DNA from: Schizochytrium sp. TIO01
Taxonomy: Eukaryota; Sar; Bigyra; Thraustochytrida; Thraustochytriidae
DNA length: 64,000 bases
Direction of reading: 5' to 3'
Assembly: GCA_004764695.1 (NCBI GenBank)
Contig: SMSO01000007.1
Span: forward strand, 575,501-639,500
Both the position numbers and the translations under genes were made by a program. The number at the start of each line of letters is the position of its first letter. The first letter of the stretch is position 1. Below are positions 27,158 to 39,801 of the stretch, piece after piece. The notes beneath the pieces were generated by a model that did not search any database, had not been told where the DNA came from, and saw nothing but the letters and a program-made list of their open reading frames with translations.

Positions 27158-27912
27158 GCTTGGCCTGTCTTGTGTGACAGAAATAGGCGAGTGAGTGGCT
27201 AAGAGGGAGAGAGAGGGAGAAGCGCCGCGTCCTTCAAAGCTGCGCTGGTGTTTTTTTCTCTACATAAAGTTTCACTGTTTGGCAAAAGGAAGAGAGGAAA
27301 AGAGGAAAGAAGAAGGCAGCTTTCAGGGAAGCGTGTTTCGTTTCTTAAATTGAAATCACGAGACTGTCCTCGTTTCCAGTTCCAACACGCCCAGTTATTG
27401 TAGAGGGGAGAGGATGCAGGTAAACCCCCTCCTTCACGAAGAACAGAACGCGCGCATGGCGAAGTTGCAAAGGGGCTTTTTTAAATTGCTTCCCCATGGT
27501 GACAACGCGAGCAATAAAGAAACTAAGAGCGAAAGAAGCGAAGCATTCATTTATTGTCTCCAGAAACTTAGTTCGAAGTACTTCTCTGTTGTCGACCCAA
27601 ATGAACCACCAAAGGCCTCCTCAGAGAGGTCGGTCTCCTCAGAGAGGTTGGAGGCCATGCGCTATTGCTTTTGCGCCAATCTCTCCCTCACTGCTGCAAC
27701 CACTTCGTTCTGATAAAACAGCGCCCCTCATTTTGCTTTTTGTTTGTTGTTGGCGTCGCCGCTTTCCCTTCGATTTGATTCGATTGATCCGACTCCGACG
27801 GTTTTCTGGATTCGCTCGAAGGAAAGAATCTCTACTGTTTCATGCCGCTTCGACGCCCGCCTTGTTCGTCTTCTTCTTTTTCTTCTCCAGACTCAGCAGT
27901 CGTCAGCATCTG
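27158..27912. other. intergenic with one uncertain small frame
   Basis: A frame at 27414-27713 (plus, ATG, 99 codons) is open and not repeat-derived (VDPNEPPKASSERSVSSERLEAM). It has no recognised domain and overlaps another open frame. It could be an exon of an unknown gene, but nothing else supports that. Confidence 0.25.
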
Positions 27913-28093
27913 CAAAATGAAAGAATGAAAGAATGAAAGAGTGAAAGCATGAAAGAATGAAAGAATGAAAGAATGAAAGAATGAAAGAATGAAAGCATGA
28001 AAGAATGAAAGAATGAAAGAATGAAAGAATGAAAGAATGAAAGAATGAAAGAATGAAAGAATTAAAGAATTAAAGAATTAAAGAATGAAAGAA
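27913..28093. repeat. 8-bp minisatellite (GAATGAAA)n
   Basis: About 22 tandem octamers, GAATGAAA, over 180 bp. Scattered single-base variants (GAGTGAAA, GCATGAAA, GAATTAAA) group by position, with the GAATTAAA variants clustered near the right end. This suits local spread of variants by slippage. Confidence 0.95.
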
Positions 28094-28529
28094 CTCGCCT
28101 TTTTTGCTTCATTATCGCGGTATCTATGATGGAACAACCGCACTCACGTTCTTGAAAGGGCTGCTTCCAAGTTACCCACCCAGCTTTCGCTCGAACCCAT
28201 TACACAAATGAACTGACTGATTACTTCGGAATCCTCGCAGTTCGCGCGACAGACAGACAGACAGCAGAGCACAGCAGACAGACAGAGCACAGCACAGATA
28301 TGCCTCTGGGGCGTGAGGAGCAGCAGCCGTCGCATTGCCTAGCTAGCTAGCTCTCCCCGGTGCGAAACGCCAGCAAGAAGCAAGAAGGCGATGCTCTCTC
28401 TGTCTGCCCAAACGCCAACGCGATGACGATGCAATGACACGCTCTGATTTCGCCGCCATCCGAGTTCTCCCGTCTCTATAACGCCGCCGCTCTCGAGAGA
28501 AGAGACATACGACACACCAACAAACCCCT

Positions 28530-28681
<152 letters not shown>

Positions 28682-30164
28682 CTATCTCAGTATCTGACTC
28701 ATGTCAGCTGTAGCGGCTGATTCCATTCCTGTGCTTTCCTGGAATCTCTTTCTTTCTAGTTCTTTCTTTCTAGTTCTGTTCTTTCTTTCTAGTAGAGTAG
28801 AGTAGAGTTCTTTCTTTCTTTCTGGCACGAAGGAGCGCAGCTTTGTTCTGTTCGAGCAGAGCTGTCCGTCTTCAGGCCCACGACTGCGCAGTTCGTGCTC
28901 CCAATTACGCGCAACACCCGTCCACCCGTGCTCAGGTGCACCACACCCGTGTTCAGGCACAGCACAGCCGTGGCTTGTGCACGGAGTGCTGGGGCTTAGA
29001 GCATGGATTGGATTGCTCTCCGCTGGCGATGGCTGGGTCCACTGTTTCTACACGAGAGCTGTGAGCTTGCTTCTTGGGCAGGGGGAGTCGCGGGGCTCGC
29101 CAGCTCCAGAGCCAGGGCCAGGGCCATGAGTGAGCGAGGGCCGAGGCATGCGCGGCCGGGCCAGCCGCTCGCTCGTGCCCTGGCTCAGTCGGTCCTTTGT
29201 GCTTCAATGTCTCTATTCATTGGTTCTCTTGGTTGAGAATGGTTTATTTGGCGGTGTTTTTATATGTATTTAAAAGTTATTTTTGAAAATTACAAAACAA
29301 ATATTTTTCATTTTCAATTTAATAGGCAATTTAAAAAAAAAAAAAAGTAAAAGAAAAAAAGTAAAAGTAAATAAACAAATAAATAAACAAATAAATAAAA
29401 GTGAACATGAAAATAGATCGGCAGACGAAAAGGAGACGGACTGCTAAACCTCTAGCTAGAGTGAGAGGGCTCGGTCCACAACAATAAACAGTAGGCGGGC
29501 AGAGAGATAGAAAAACGCTGCCGCTTTAGACCAGCATCCACGAGAACACTCGAAGCGCCGACACTGTTCGTGGTCTTTTTTCTTTGGGGTTTTTCGCTCT
29601 ACTTTCTTTTCTCTACGGCTTTCCGGATCGATCGTGTTATAAATATTATATATATATATATATATAAACGGGTTGGCTGAATGGCCCTTCTTTCTCTGTC
29701 GAAGGTTGAAAATAACCATGAGCAATAGCTTCTCTTGAACATGATGAGCGCGCCTCATTCTAACCTTGAGCACATCTGCATGTTGCTGTGTTCGTGGGCA
29801 GTGCGTGAAAGCTCTCGAGCTGAAGATGATGCGAACCTGGCCAAGGAAGCCTCAGCAGCCCCCGTAACGCTGCAATGAGGTGCTGTGCTTAGTTCCTACG
29901 ATCCGCTCCGAGGAATCTCGAGAGGCTTTGGCTTCGAGTTTGGAGAAGAGGAAGAAAAAAATAAATGGCCATGATGTGACATGATGCTATAAAATATCTC
30001 TGTTCAAAGTATTAAAAAAAAAAAAAATGGGAGGGACCCATGAATGAAGAATTAATTTCATCAGATCTGAACGGCCAAACAAAGCTAAGAATTGGAAACG
30101 CAACGAATTAGAAAAATTGAATTAAAAAAATAAAAACAAAACCTTAACATGGAATAACTAGAAT
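28682..30164. other. intergenic, no gene seen
   Basis: Begins with TTTCTTTCTAG-type degenerate repeats (about 28745-28825), then a GC-rich patch (28860-29200) with antisense-overlapping frames, then AT-rich sequence with a (TA)n run near 29648-29666. No domain-bearing frame. Confidence 0.5.
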
Positions 30165-30385
30165 ATATATAACTAATTAATGAAATGAAGAAATAAATGA
30201 ATTATTTTCAATTAATTAATGAAATGAAGAAAGAAATAAATAAATATGAATTAATTAATTATAATTAACCAATGAAATGAACAAAGAAATCGAGAAATGA
30301 ATTAATGAATTAATTAATCAAATGAAGAAATAAATGAATTACTTTTAATTAATGAATTAACTATAATGAATTAATAACTCGATAA
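30165..30385. repeat. degenerate higher-order AT-rich repeat
   Basis: Three to four diverged copies of a roughly 60-base unit built from AATTAATTAATGAAATGAAG followed by AAATAAATGAATTA. The small words are repeated inside a larger period. Confidence 0.7.
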
Positions 30386-31246
30386 ATAGCATGCGGAGCC
30401 TGGCAATCTCTCTGCTATGACAAGTCTGAGTGAGGTCAGTTTGAGTAGTTCTTATACATAAATAACTAGATTGTGTCTCCGTATTTATTGTTACTCTACT
30501 TACGTAGATGGCGAATTAAAAAAAAAAAAACAGATCGTTTGTGAAAGCCTGCGCCGTATAAGGAAGGGTACCTTTTCTATTTCTTGAATCATTCCTTAGG
30601 CTAATTTCTTATTCTCTACAATCTGCTCCAGCAGCGAAAAAAAAAGAATGATGTTTTCTTGTTTGTTTCTTGGTTTCTTTCTCGAGATAACCACAACTTT
30701 TGAAGTTAGTAGGTACCTTCCTTCCTTCCTACATACCTACGTAACCATAAATTACAACACAGTGTGTCGTAGGTAATCAAGCGCTCTGCAAAGCCCCTTC
30801 AAGAACTAGTTTGATTGAAAAAGATAAACTTTCGCTGTGAGAGTGCTAAGCAATTATTCATCACGTAGGCATTTCAACTTGTTGGCTTGCTTTCCCTGGC
30901 GATCACGTTTTTCGCCAGAACTGTCTGTTTTCTTATTATACCGAGTCGTTTTCCCCAACACTGCCAAAGGTGAGGCAGACGCCAGCAGCCTCGCAACCCT
31001 CATTTTCGGCTGTCTTGTTGTGGCTTACGGGCCTTCTCTGCCAGTGTGAGTCTTCTCTGCCACTAAGAGTGAATGAATGAGACATGAGCAGCCTTGCTTG
31101 CTTCTTGCAAAGTCGATGCGAACCTCGATTCAAAAAAACGAAGATTTGAGGAGCAAAATCCATAGCTTTGGAAGAAAACCAGTAATGACGAGAGAGAGAG
31201 AGAGTAAGCTTGCCTGCTGTCGCATCAGACAGTCTGCCATTCCTGC
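30386..31246. other. intergenic, no gene seen
   Basis: Short overlapping frames only. A TTCC-type run near 30716-30732 and a GA run near 31191-31204. Confidence 0.5.
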
Positions 31247-31275
31247 CGTTGTTGTTGTTGTTGTTGTTGTTGTTT
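31247..31275. repeat. (GTT)n microsatellite
   Basis: Nine tandem GTT units. Confidence 0.9.
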
Positions 31276-33616
31276 CTTCATCGGTTTATTCCATCGCCAA
31301 AAGAGAGAAGGGTTGTTGAAGAAGAACTTGGCTCCCGAGTACTGCCTCTTCGAATCTTTCGTTTCTGGCCATCACATTCGATCCAGAAGATGTGTAAGAC
31401 TTTGTTGAAAACGCGCGTGACATGTTTATGATCATGATTTTGCTGGGTCTTATTGTCCTTCCGAGCACTTGAGTAGGGATACTCTTTTTTTTTCTTTTTC
31501 TTTTTTTTTCTTCCTTTTTTTTTTTCAGAATTCTCAATATGCGTTTCTTTCTTCTTTGGACGAGTCAGGCAGATAGAAATTGCCAAAGCCCAGGGGACTT
31601 TGCATCTCCTTCCCAGATGATAATAGAAAGGATGTCATTTGATCAAACAAAGTTATAAGCTTTTGAAGGTTATGTTTTAGAGATTATTCTTGTAGCTCTA
31701 GCTAGAGATGAGATACCTTTCTATTTCTCCTCGCCAAGTACGATAAATAGTTTGGATAATATAAACAGCTCTTCCAATGTTTTCGTACATGTATGTATTC
31801 ATTATTTTCACATCCAAACAAAGGAAAGTCTCACAACTGATCTGGCCTTTTTTTTTTTTTTTTTTTTTTTAAATTTTATTAACAATTTATTATTATTATT
31901 ATTAAAATAGTTTACTCTTTCATTCAAACATCATAGTGGAAGCAAATAAGAATGAAACAAACAAACCGACCTTTTCCAAATACATGTTTCAAGTCATAAC
32001 TTACTTTTTACTTTTCATAGAAGCAAAGAAGAAAAGAACCAAAGAAGGAGTAGAAAAAAAGAAAAGAAAGGAAAAGAAAAGAAGAGGGAAAATCCTCTGT
32101 AGTTCTCTTCTCCTAAACAGAATCTATACCTACATACGTACCGCCTGATCAATGAAGACAAAGAAAACGAAGTTGCTCCTTCTTCTCCTTCCTTTCCCTG
32201 CGCCGCCAAAAGCCGAAGAGGCCTTCTCCTCATGTCATGTCCTTTTCTGACACCTTCGCCACAGAGAGAGGGCCGTATCCCTCCCTACCGTAGCTAGTAG
32301 CTGTGAACTGACACTTTCTTTCACTTTGGGGAAGTGGCTTTCTAACAGGATGACGCACTATCTTCCTTAAATAAGCAAGGTTGGCTTAAGAAAGTTTTAT
32401 CTTTCGTCTTGGCGAAATGGCCTGGGCGTGCCCCTAGGATGTCATAACCTACCCCTACTGGGACGAACGATTGTGCCATGGCATGTCGCTTCCCAGTCAC
32501 CTCAATCGCGTCCGACTGAAGGAAGCAACAAGCACACAAGCAACCGGCTGCTTCTTGCCTCTACGCGGAGTGCTAGGGCCCTCCTACGGACTCCGCTACT
32601 CAAAGCTCGTTTGCTGGCACTGGGGCGTCTCGAATTGGCAATCTAGGTTGGTTATTCATTTGTTCTCCATGAGTGAGTGAGAGCTCTTTCTGCACAAGCT
32701 CCTCCTCGTGCACAACACAACAGTCCTTTCTCTCTCTATCTCTCTCTCTCTGTTTGTCTGTCTGTCTGTCTGTCTGTGTATTTGTTCATTTATTTCTTAT
32801 CAGTTTAGATTTTTGATCAGTATTCGCTCATATCGCAGATAGGCCATGTATGGGAGAGAGGTCGTTTGCATAATGAACACCGAGGTGTTTATGAGACTGA
32901 CTGTCAAGGGCAGGGCAATTTCCTTCTGTACTATAAGAAGTAAGTTATCTCTGGCTCAATGAGAGGTTGGTTGCTTGCGCTTTTATGGCTAATTAAAATC
33001 TTATTACGTCTCACAGCCTACTGAGAGTGGCGGAAACTCCAGTTTCGGTTGCTTGGATGGACCAATTCAAACAAATCAACCAGTAGCAGGTGGCTAGCTA
33101 GCTATAGGAATGGGAAGGAAGCGAGTAGAAAAATAAGTCACTCTCATTAGTCAGACGCCACTACTGGGTACGTAGGTACTTAGCACTCATATCGACTCTT
33201 GAAGAAGAAAATTACTTTTTCCTTCTATTCTTGTTTTAGTTCAAGTAAGAAAACCTGTTTTTTTAAAGGAGGACTACAGCAGGATTACCCCAGGGAGGCA
33301 TTACACCAGGGAGGCACGAGACTTATTACCGGTTAGTAAAGTAATTTGTAGGACAAGAAGAGAAAGCCACAAACAAGTACAAACAAATATAACTCAACAG
33401 ATAATTTTCATAGGAAAAACAGGAATTCAAAAGCAGCCTCTTCTTATGACCATATACATACATATTTATTACTAGTGGGCTAATGGTGATCAGGAGGAAG
33501 TTCATGAACTTTGGTTTTTAAGTATTGATCTCTTTTTACTTTCAATAAAATAAAATAGTACAAACAAACAAGAAGATGCTGCTTCGAGTCGAGCTTGTGG
33601 CTTCGTTCAACCTTCA
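31276..33616. other. intergenic, no gene seen
   Basis: Contains T-rich tracts (31485-31527 and 31847-31870), GA-rich low-complexity sequence at 32020-32095 and a (TCTG)n run near 32752-32778. No domain-bearing frame. Confidence 0.5.
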
Positions 33617-33741
33617 ACAACAAACAAACAAACAAACAAACAAACAAACAAACAAACAAACCAACCAACCAACCAACCAACCAACCAACCAACAAACAAA
33701 CAAACAAACAAACAAACAAACAAACAAACAAACAAACAAAC
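33617..33741. repeat. compound (CAAA)-(CAAC)-(CAAA) microsatellite
   Basis: An 11-unit CAAA block, then about 8 CAAC units (33660-33692), then about 12 CAAA units. The variant sits in the middle with pure blocks on each side, which is a symmetric arrangement. Confidence 0.95.
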
Positions 33742-33887
33742 ATGAAAAAGTTGAACTTTTCTCGATTACTTTGCCATGATTGCTTGTAGGTAGTGGAGAC
33801 AGCTCTAGCTGGCGCTTCCCTTCCAAGAATTCGTTCCCTCCGAATCACCCTCACCCAAGCCCTGCCTGAGGGTTGCGGTGCACTCTC

Positions 33888-33940
33888 TCACTCGCTCACT
33901 CACTCACTCACTCACTCACTCAAAATCAATCAATCAATTA
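33888..33940. repeat. (ACTC)n followed by (AATC)n microsatellite
   Basis: Tandem ACTC units pass into AATC units. A second ACTC-rich run occurs at about 37275-37340. Confidence 0.88.
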
Positions 33941-34011
33941 ATCACTATTTCCGCTTTCGTGGTGCCTTCGCCATATGACGAATCGCCCATTCACGGGTCA
34001 ACCCTCATGAG

Positions 34012-34106
34012 GACTTCCTTCTTCTTCTTTGTCCTCTTTTGTCTTCTTCTTAGTCTTCTTCTTCTTTGTCTTAGTCTCTTCTTAGTCTCTTCTTAGTCTT
34101 CTTCTC
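34012..34106. repeat. CTTCTT/CTTAGT low-complexity tract
   Basis: Pyrimidine-rich tract with CTTCTT runs and repeated TCTCTTCTTAG units. Spurious Leu/Ser-rich frames cross it. Confidence 0.75.
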
Positions 34107-34901
34107 GAGATCGTCCTTGCAGTGAGTGACTTGTGGCCAGCTAGCTAGCTTGCCTCTGCCCTCCCTGGCCCTGGCTGCTGAGAGTGCGCTAGGCTCCTTC
34201 ACGGAGTGAGTGCGGGTGTCGTCGTAAGCCCGCCGGATATGGAGCGACGCCAGCGTCGACTTGGCTTAGTTCTTTGGCTCTCTGCCGACGTTGGCGAAGT
34301 CAAACTGGAGCCTTCTGACAAGAAGACAAGAAAGAAGAGGCGCCAACCATAGATAGATCTATAGATATCATCAATCCATAAGGGCCCAAAACCCAAAGAC
34401 AGAGCTCGCTCTCTGCTCTGCTAGGAGTATCTAGGTCGGTGGCTAAGCCCGCCGTGCCCTGGCTAGGAACTGCCTGCCCTAGGAACCGCTAGGATGGGCT
34501 TAGGATGAGGAAGCAGCAGCAGTCGCATGATAGTTTTGCGGAGGAGAGGCCGATTAGGAGAATGGATCGATGAATCAATCAATCAATTGTCGGCGAGTCA
34601 ATCCGTTGCTCTTTGCTCTTGTGATGGATGGATGGATCGATCGATCGATCATGAGTCGGGGAGGGAGCAGAGCGCGATGCCGTGGAGGGAGGCACCGTCT
34701 GCTGTCGCTGCAGCAGAGGGGATGGACGGCCAAGGCGGCTCGGCGCCCCACTCGCTCGAAGTACCTCTGCTCGTGCATGCATGGTATATACTCACTCTCT
34801 CTGACTGCTGCTGCTTTTGCTGCTGCAAGTTCGCAAAACTGGTCTCCACAGTTTTGTCGTTGGTTGGCAGAGTTGACTTGCTTGCCTAAGGCAACGTACT
34901 T

Positions 34902-34902
34902 T

Positions 34903-34981
<79 letters not shown>

Positions 34982-35135
34982 CTTCGATAGTTGACTAGTT
35001 AGCTAGTTAGTTACTTTGCTAGTGGTTCGTTAGCTAGTTTAGTCAGTCATTGTTAGTCAGTCATTGTTAGTTAGTTATAGTTAGTTAGTTAGTTAGTTAT
35101 AGTTAGTTAGTTATAGTTAGTTAGCTATAGTTAGT
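34902..35135. repeat. (TTAG)n microsatellite and its decayed tail
   Basis: About 20 perfect TTAG units (34902-34981), followed by about 150 bp of diverged copies with GTCAGTCATT and TTATAGTTAG variants. It is internal, not at a sequence end, so I do not read it as telomeric. Confidence 0.92.
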
Positions 35136-35207
35136 AAGTCAGTTGGCCAGCTAGCAACATCTATCCACTTATCTGAAGTAAGTAAGTAGCCTCTAGCTAG
35201 AGATCAC

Positions 35208-35861
35208 ATGAAGTTGAAGCTGGCGATGCACGGACTTCCAAGTCGAGTCGAACAGAGACAACACAAAGAGGCCTCTGGTAGAAAGTGGCTAGTCGATATA
35301 GGTAAGGAGACAGTAATCCATAGATGTACTGCTGAGAGTGGGCAAAAGGTCTGTCGCAAGCAGTACCTGGAATGTGGCTACCCCCTAGCTAGCAGCAACG
35401 CTACAACAGGCCCTGATGCGGCGCTGTGAAATGAAGGCAAAGAACGCCAGCATAGCAGAAGATGTGAGCTGAGCTGATGTGATGCCTTGTTGAATGTGTA
35501 GTCGGAACAGGGTTCCAATAATTTGCCTACAACCTCAAAAAGCCAGTAAGTGCATGCACATCGACCATCGGTGGGGAGAGCAGAGGAGGATGGAGAACTA
35601 AGGAGTTTATTGCAATGCGTTCGTTCTGTTGTCAACAGCAAGATTGAGAAGGGGCAACAGCTACACAAGCCGCCGCCTCAGCATGATGTTGTGTATCTAA
35701 TAGGACGCAAAACCAATACCAACGCTGTGAAGTGTGACGAGTTGCCTCTTTTTGTAGATACGAACAGTCAGGTACCCTCGCTTTTTAAAATAAAAATTGC
35801 GGCTAAAAGTAGCAATAGAACAGGATTTTTACTAGTTTTAACTACCAGAACAAGAGAATAA
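35208..35861 (+). other. two uncertain open frames, no recognised product
   Basis: Frame 35208-35429 (73 codons, ATG) and frame 35550-35861 (about 103 codons, GTG start) lie close together on one strand in a patch without microsatellites. The second reads GELRSLLQCVRSVVNSKIEK and DVVYLIGRKTNTNAVKCDE, which has coding-like amino-acid composition. They could be exons of one unknown gene or pieces of a decayed transposon. I recognise no domain. Confidence 0.2.
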
Positions 35862-35944
35862 TAGAATGGGAAATAGCACAAGTGATGGCCAATACATATT
35901 ATATCTTTTTAACAACACGAGTAGAGAGTAAAATTAATTTTTGA

Positions 35945-36020
35945 ATAACTCTAAACTAAACAAAACTAGACTAAACTAGACTAGACTAGACTAAACTAAA
36001 CTAAACTAAACTAAACTAAC
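35945..36020. repeat. (CTAAA)/(CTAGA) pentanucleotide repeat
   Basis: About 15 units of ACTAA or ACTAG. CTAAA and CTAGA variants are interspersed before a pure run of six. Confidence 0.88.
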
Positions 36021-37982
36021 CCCCATCATCATCCCCCCTGCGCGTGCGCGACTACTAATGGGATGACTTGCCTTTTTTTCTATGTATAAACATTAACTGC
36101 CACCTCCAAATCAACGCATCGTAAGTAAGGAAGTACAACTCTAAATTAGGACCTTGCAAAGTAAGTTAAATCTTGTCATATAGCTCACACGTCTGAAAAG
36201 CACAGTGTTACATCTGCTAAAAAGAGTTTGATTTTATCATCATCAGCAGCAGATACCAAGATATAATCTGAAGTACCTAAAAAACTTAAGAATAGAAAGT
36301 GTGCTTCAGAACGAAATTTTTAGGTTTTGTTTCGGGTCGTCACTCTTTAATTGTTCTTCTCTTTGGAATTTTAATTAATGACGCCTATGCGTAGGTTCCA
36401 ACCTTCCGATCCCTGCTACGAATCTCACTTGAATCCCTGCAACTTGTAAAGTTATTAGTATCAGTGTTGTGAAGCGGCACCAGGTTCTGCCTCACGCAAA
36501 GCTATTGTCTTGCACTCCCTTTTTCTCGTCGGTTCGTTGTTGCACTACCCGTCTCTGATCTTGATGCGTATTTCCAGGATTCTGAATAATCAAATTACCA
36601 CTAAACTAGTCAGGGAGAAGTCCCATTTGCTATCGTCAACTTCTGCTCTGTATCAATAATAAAATTACGATTTTATACTTCTCCAGGTAAACAATCATAT
36701 CAAAGTTCAGAGAAACATCTATAACTAAGTTGCTTCTTTAAATTTCTCAGAAAGAAAGCTGACCTATCGCTTTACTTCTTCCAGAAGTAATTTCTTTCAT
36801 TTCTTCAACTAATATTGAAAAACATTTTCCCTTTACCTTCCCCGAAAGAAGTACTTTATATTAAAAAAAAAAAAAAAATAAAGAACTTCTTTCTAGACAA
36901 AGTTGTTTAATTTATTCAACACGATATGATTTGATGATTTGGATTTATAATATAATAAAATAAAATATTATATAATATAATACCAAATTAAAGAAGTTAG
37001 AATTAATTTAAAATTAACTTATTATTTAACAATTATAAAACTAAATCGTCAAATTTCTTCTTTCTCTCATTGAGGTGTAGTGAACCACCCAAAAGGCAGG
37101 CAGTTAAGCATGGACGACAGGTCCTGGCGCATTTCGGAATCGAAAATTGGAACGACCAGTAAACACGAAGATTGTGCAGTAACGATCCACGAAGAAGAAG
37201 AGAAGAGAACGCGAGCAAAGGTGGTGGTGGATGGCTGATCTGATGAGCGGCGAGAGTGCTCGGAATCTTGTTTGGCACTCGCTCACTCGCTCGCTTAAGC
37301 ACTCACTCACTCACTCCCTCCCTCTCTCACTCACTCACTCCTCCACACGTCCTCACCGCCACAGAAAGCACTTCAACAAGCAAGCGAGCAAGCAGGCAAG
37401 CAAGCAAGCAAGCAAATGGCCGCCTAAGCCGCCGGTTCACGCATCGGAGTTTTTCTCAGAGTTAACAGGCTTTCGGATGCGCTCCCGCGCGATTGCCATG
37501 CACAGAGCGCAGCAGCACAAGAGATGCATGCGGCCTTTGCGATCCATTGCCATCCATCATTGCCAGCCACGCTGGTGAATCACCATCCATCATCATCGAC
37601 GCAGTTCGCTGTCTGCAAAATACGCTCGAAATCGACGGAACGGTTTCCATGAAACTAACCTATGTCCGCCCACCCACCTACCCATCAGCTGCAGCTGCTA
37701 TGATGAAATGATGGATGATGATAAGATAGCAGACTAATTTGATTTCTAGTTGGCCTCTTCTTCTCCTTCCCTTCCTCTGCCTCACGAAAAGCTGCAAAGC
37801 CAGGGGCCCTGCATGCTACTCTGCCTTTCTGCCTGAATGTGAAGCCTCAAGTTAGCTCCTTTCGTACTGCACGCCAACACACACGGTCCGCTTCTTTCTC
37901 TGTTTCATTCTTTGTTTGTTTCTCCTTAGCTCTTTAGATAGAGAGAGAGTAGAAACCATTGCTGCCAAAGCTGCAACAGATC
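36021..37982. other. intergenic, AT-rich then GC-richer
   Basis: No supported gene. Contains A-runs (about 36860-36876), (TA)-rich sequence near 36940-36985, an ACTC-rich run (37275-37340) and an (AAGC)n run (37376-37414). Confidence 0.45.
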
Positions 37983-38053
37983 GATCAATCACTCAATCAA
38001 TCAATCAATCAATAGATAGATAGATAGATAGATAGATGGATAGATTGCGATAA

Positions 38054-38122
<69 letters not shown>
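37983..38122. repeat. stacked tetranucleotide arrays (CAAT), (ATAG), (GCTT)
   Basis: Three different tetranucleotide arrays lie almost back to back: CAAT to about 38013, ATAG to about 38045, and about 17 GCTT units at 38052-38122. Only a 6-8 base break separates the last two. Confidence 0.93.
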
Positions 38123-38123
<1 letters not shown>

Positions 38124-39424
38124 ATACGCGTGCATCGCAATCGGAGCTGCGGGTGAAATGAAGCGCGAAGGTTTCCAAGTTTTTCACGGCCACCGCCAAA
38201 AGTAAGATTTGAAACGGGTAGACCCTCGGAAGAAACCTCCTCTTCGCTGTTGCATCGCATCGGCAGCAGCTTTAACGCCGCCGTCGACTTGGTCACAAGG
38301 CCAAGCAGGCAGGACAACGCTCTCTCTCTATCTCTCTATCTATCTATTTATCTGTCTATCTATCATCGGTGCTGTCACTGCCGAGGCTGTAGGACAGAGC
38401 TCCAGGGGACTAAGGTCAGCAATTAACTCTGCACACGCTCAGCAAGCGAGCGAGTAGACTTTCTTTCTTTCTTTCTTTCTTTCTTTCTCTCCTTCGAGAA
38501 GCTCGCTTGGCACAGCGGACGCTTGGCTTGAGGGATCTGAGTTGCTGAGTTGCTGAGTTGACTGAGCGTCCTTTCATTGCGGGATAATAAGAGGAAGCAA
38601 CGTTTCGATTGTCGCCTCCCGTAAATAAATGCCAAATCTCTGCTTTGAACCAACCAGCGAGCCAACAAATTGTTAATCATTGTTGTACCTTGATACCTTT
38701 TGCAGACAATCTTTTCACCGGCTTCAGCACGGAGCGGATTCGAGTGGCTAGCTAGCCAGGAAGTTGAATGCGCGGCTACTTGGATCCTAGCTAGCTAGCT
38801 AGCTAGGTACTGGGTCGGGTGAAGGCCTATCTTGGAGTTATTTCTTTGTTTCTCTTGTTTGTTTGTTTGTTTGCTTATTTTTTCTTTGAAAAATAAAACA
38901 GAAACGCAAGTATATGTGTTAACGAACCCTAACTCAACAGAGAGATGGAGGCAAGGTTTCCAGTCTCGTGAAAATAAAAGTAATCCTATATATGATAGAT
39001 TTAACATTGTCGAGTAAGTTGAGATGTAAAACGAACCACAACTTACTTTATCATTTCTTTCTTTTTTACATTGTTACTTTGACTTAAAATAAATTGAAAA
39101 AAACGAATGCATTTTAAAAAATAAAAAATAAAAAATCAATATAATTACGCAACAAAATATTGTACGTGCAGAGTCATCACAAAGTTAGCCCTCCTTTCTA
39201 AATACAGAATGGTGCTGTCGTAGATGAACATTCATTTATCATACTATACATACCAAACGAATTCAATTTTTTTTTAACAGAATGATAAACCCCCCAAAAG
39301 CCCAGAGAGGCAAGCAAGCAAACAACGAAAAGAGTGAATACACCCACCTAGCTACATTGCGATCTTTGGAAGCTGGCGAAGTCCTTTTGAAAAAAGACTG
39401 ACTGGCTGACTGACTGACTGACAG
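38123..39424. other. intergenic, no gene seen
   Basis: Includes a TCTA-type tract (38322-38365), a (CTTT)n run (38458-38487), a (CTAG)n palindrome (38787-38806) and AT-rich sequence near 39040-39150. Confidence 0.5.
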
Positions 39425-39801
39425 CCAAACAAACAAACAAACAAACAAACAAACAAACAAACAAACAAACAAACAAACAAACAAACAAACAAACAAACAA
39501 ACAAACAAACAAACAAACAAACAAACAAACAAACAAACAAACAAACAAACAAACAAACAAACAAACAAACAAACAAACAAACAAACAAACAAACAAACAA
39601 ACAAACAAACAAACAAACAAACAAACAAACAAACAAACAAACAAACAAACAAACAAACAAACAAACAAACAAACAAACAAACAAACAAACAAACAAACAA
39701 ACAAACAAACAAACAAACAAACAAACAAACAAACAAACAAACAAACAAACAAACAAACAAACAAACAAACAAACAAACAAACAAACAAACAAACAAACAA
39801 A
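39425..39801. repeat. (CAAA)n microsatellite, about 377 bp
   Basis: About 94 tandem CAAA units with no interruption that I can see. CAAA contains no stop codon in any of six frames, so long open frames (up to 205 codons, reading CLFV or KQTN) cross it. They are not genes. Short GACT and CAGA repeats flank it on either side. Confidence 0.97.

Noticed and set aside
27077-28093. Regularly spaced repeats considered as CRISPR-like
   Set aside because: Units are directly adjacent with no unique spacers, and the context is eukaryotic.
34902-34981. (TTAG)n as telomeric repeat
   Set aside because: It is internal, 20 units long and passes into decayed copies like other tetranucleotide arrays here.
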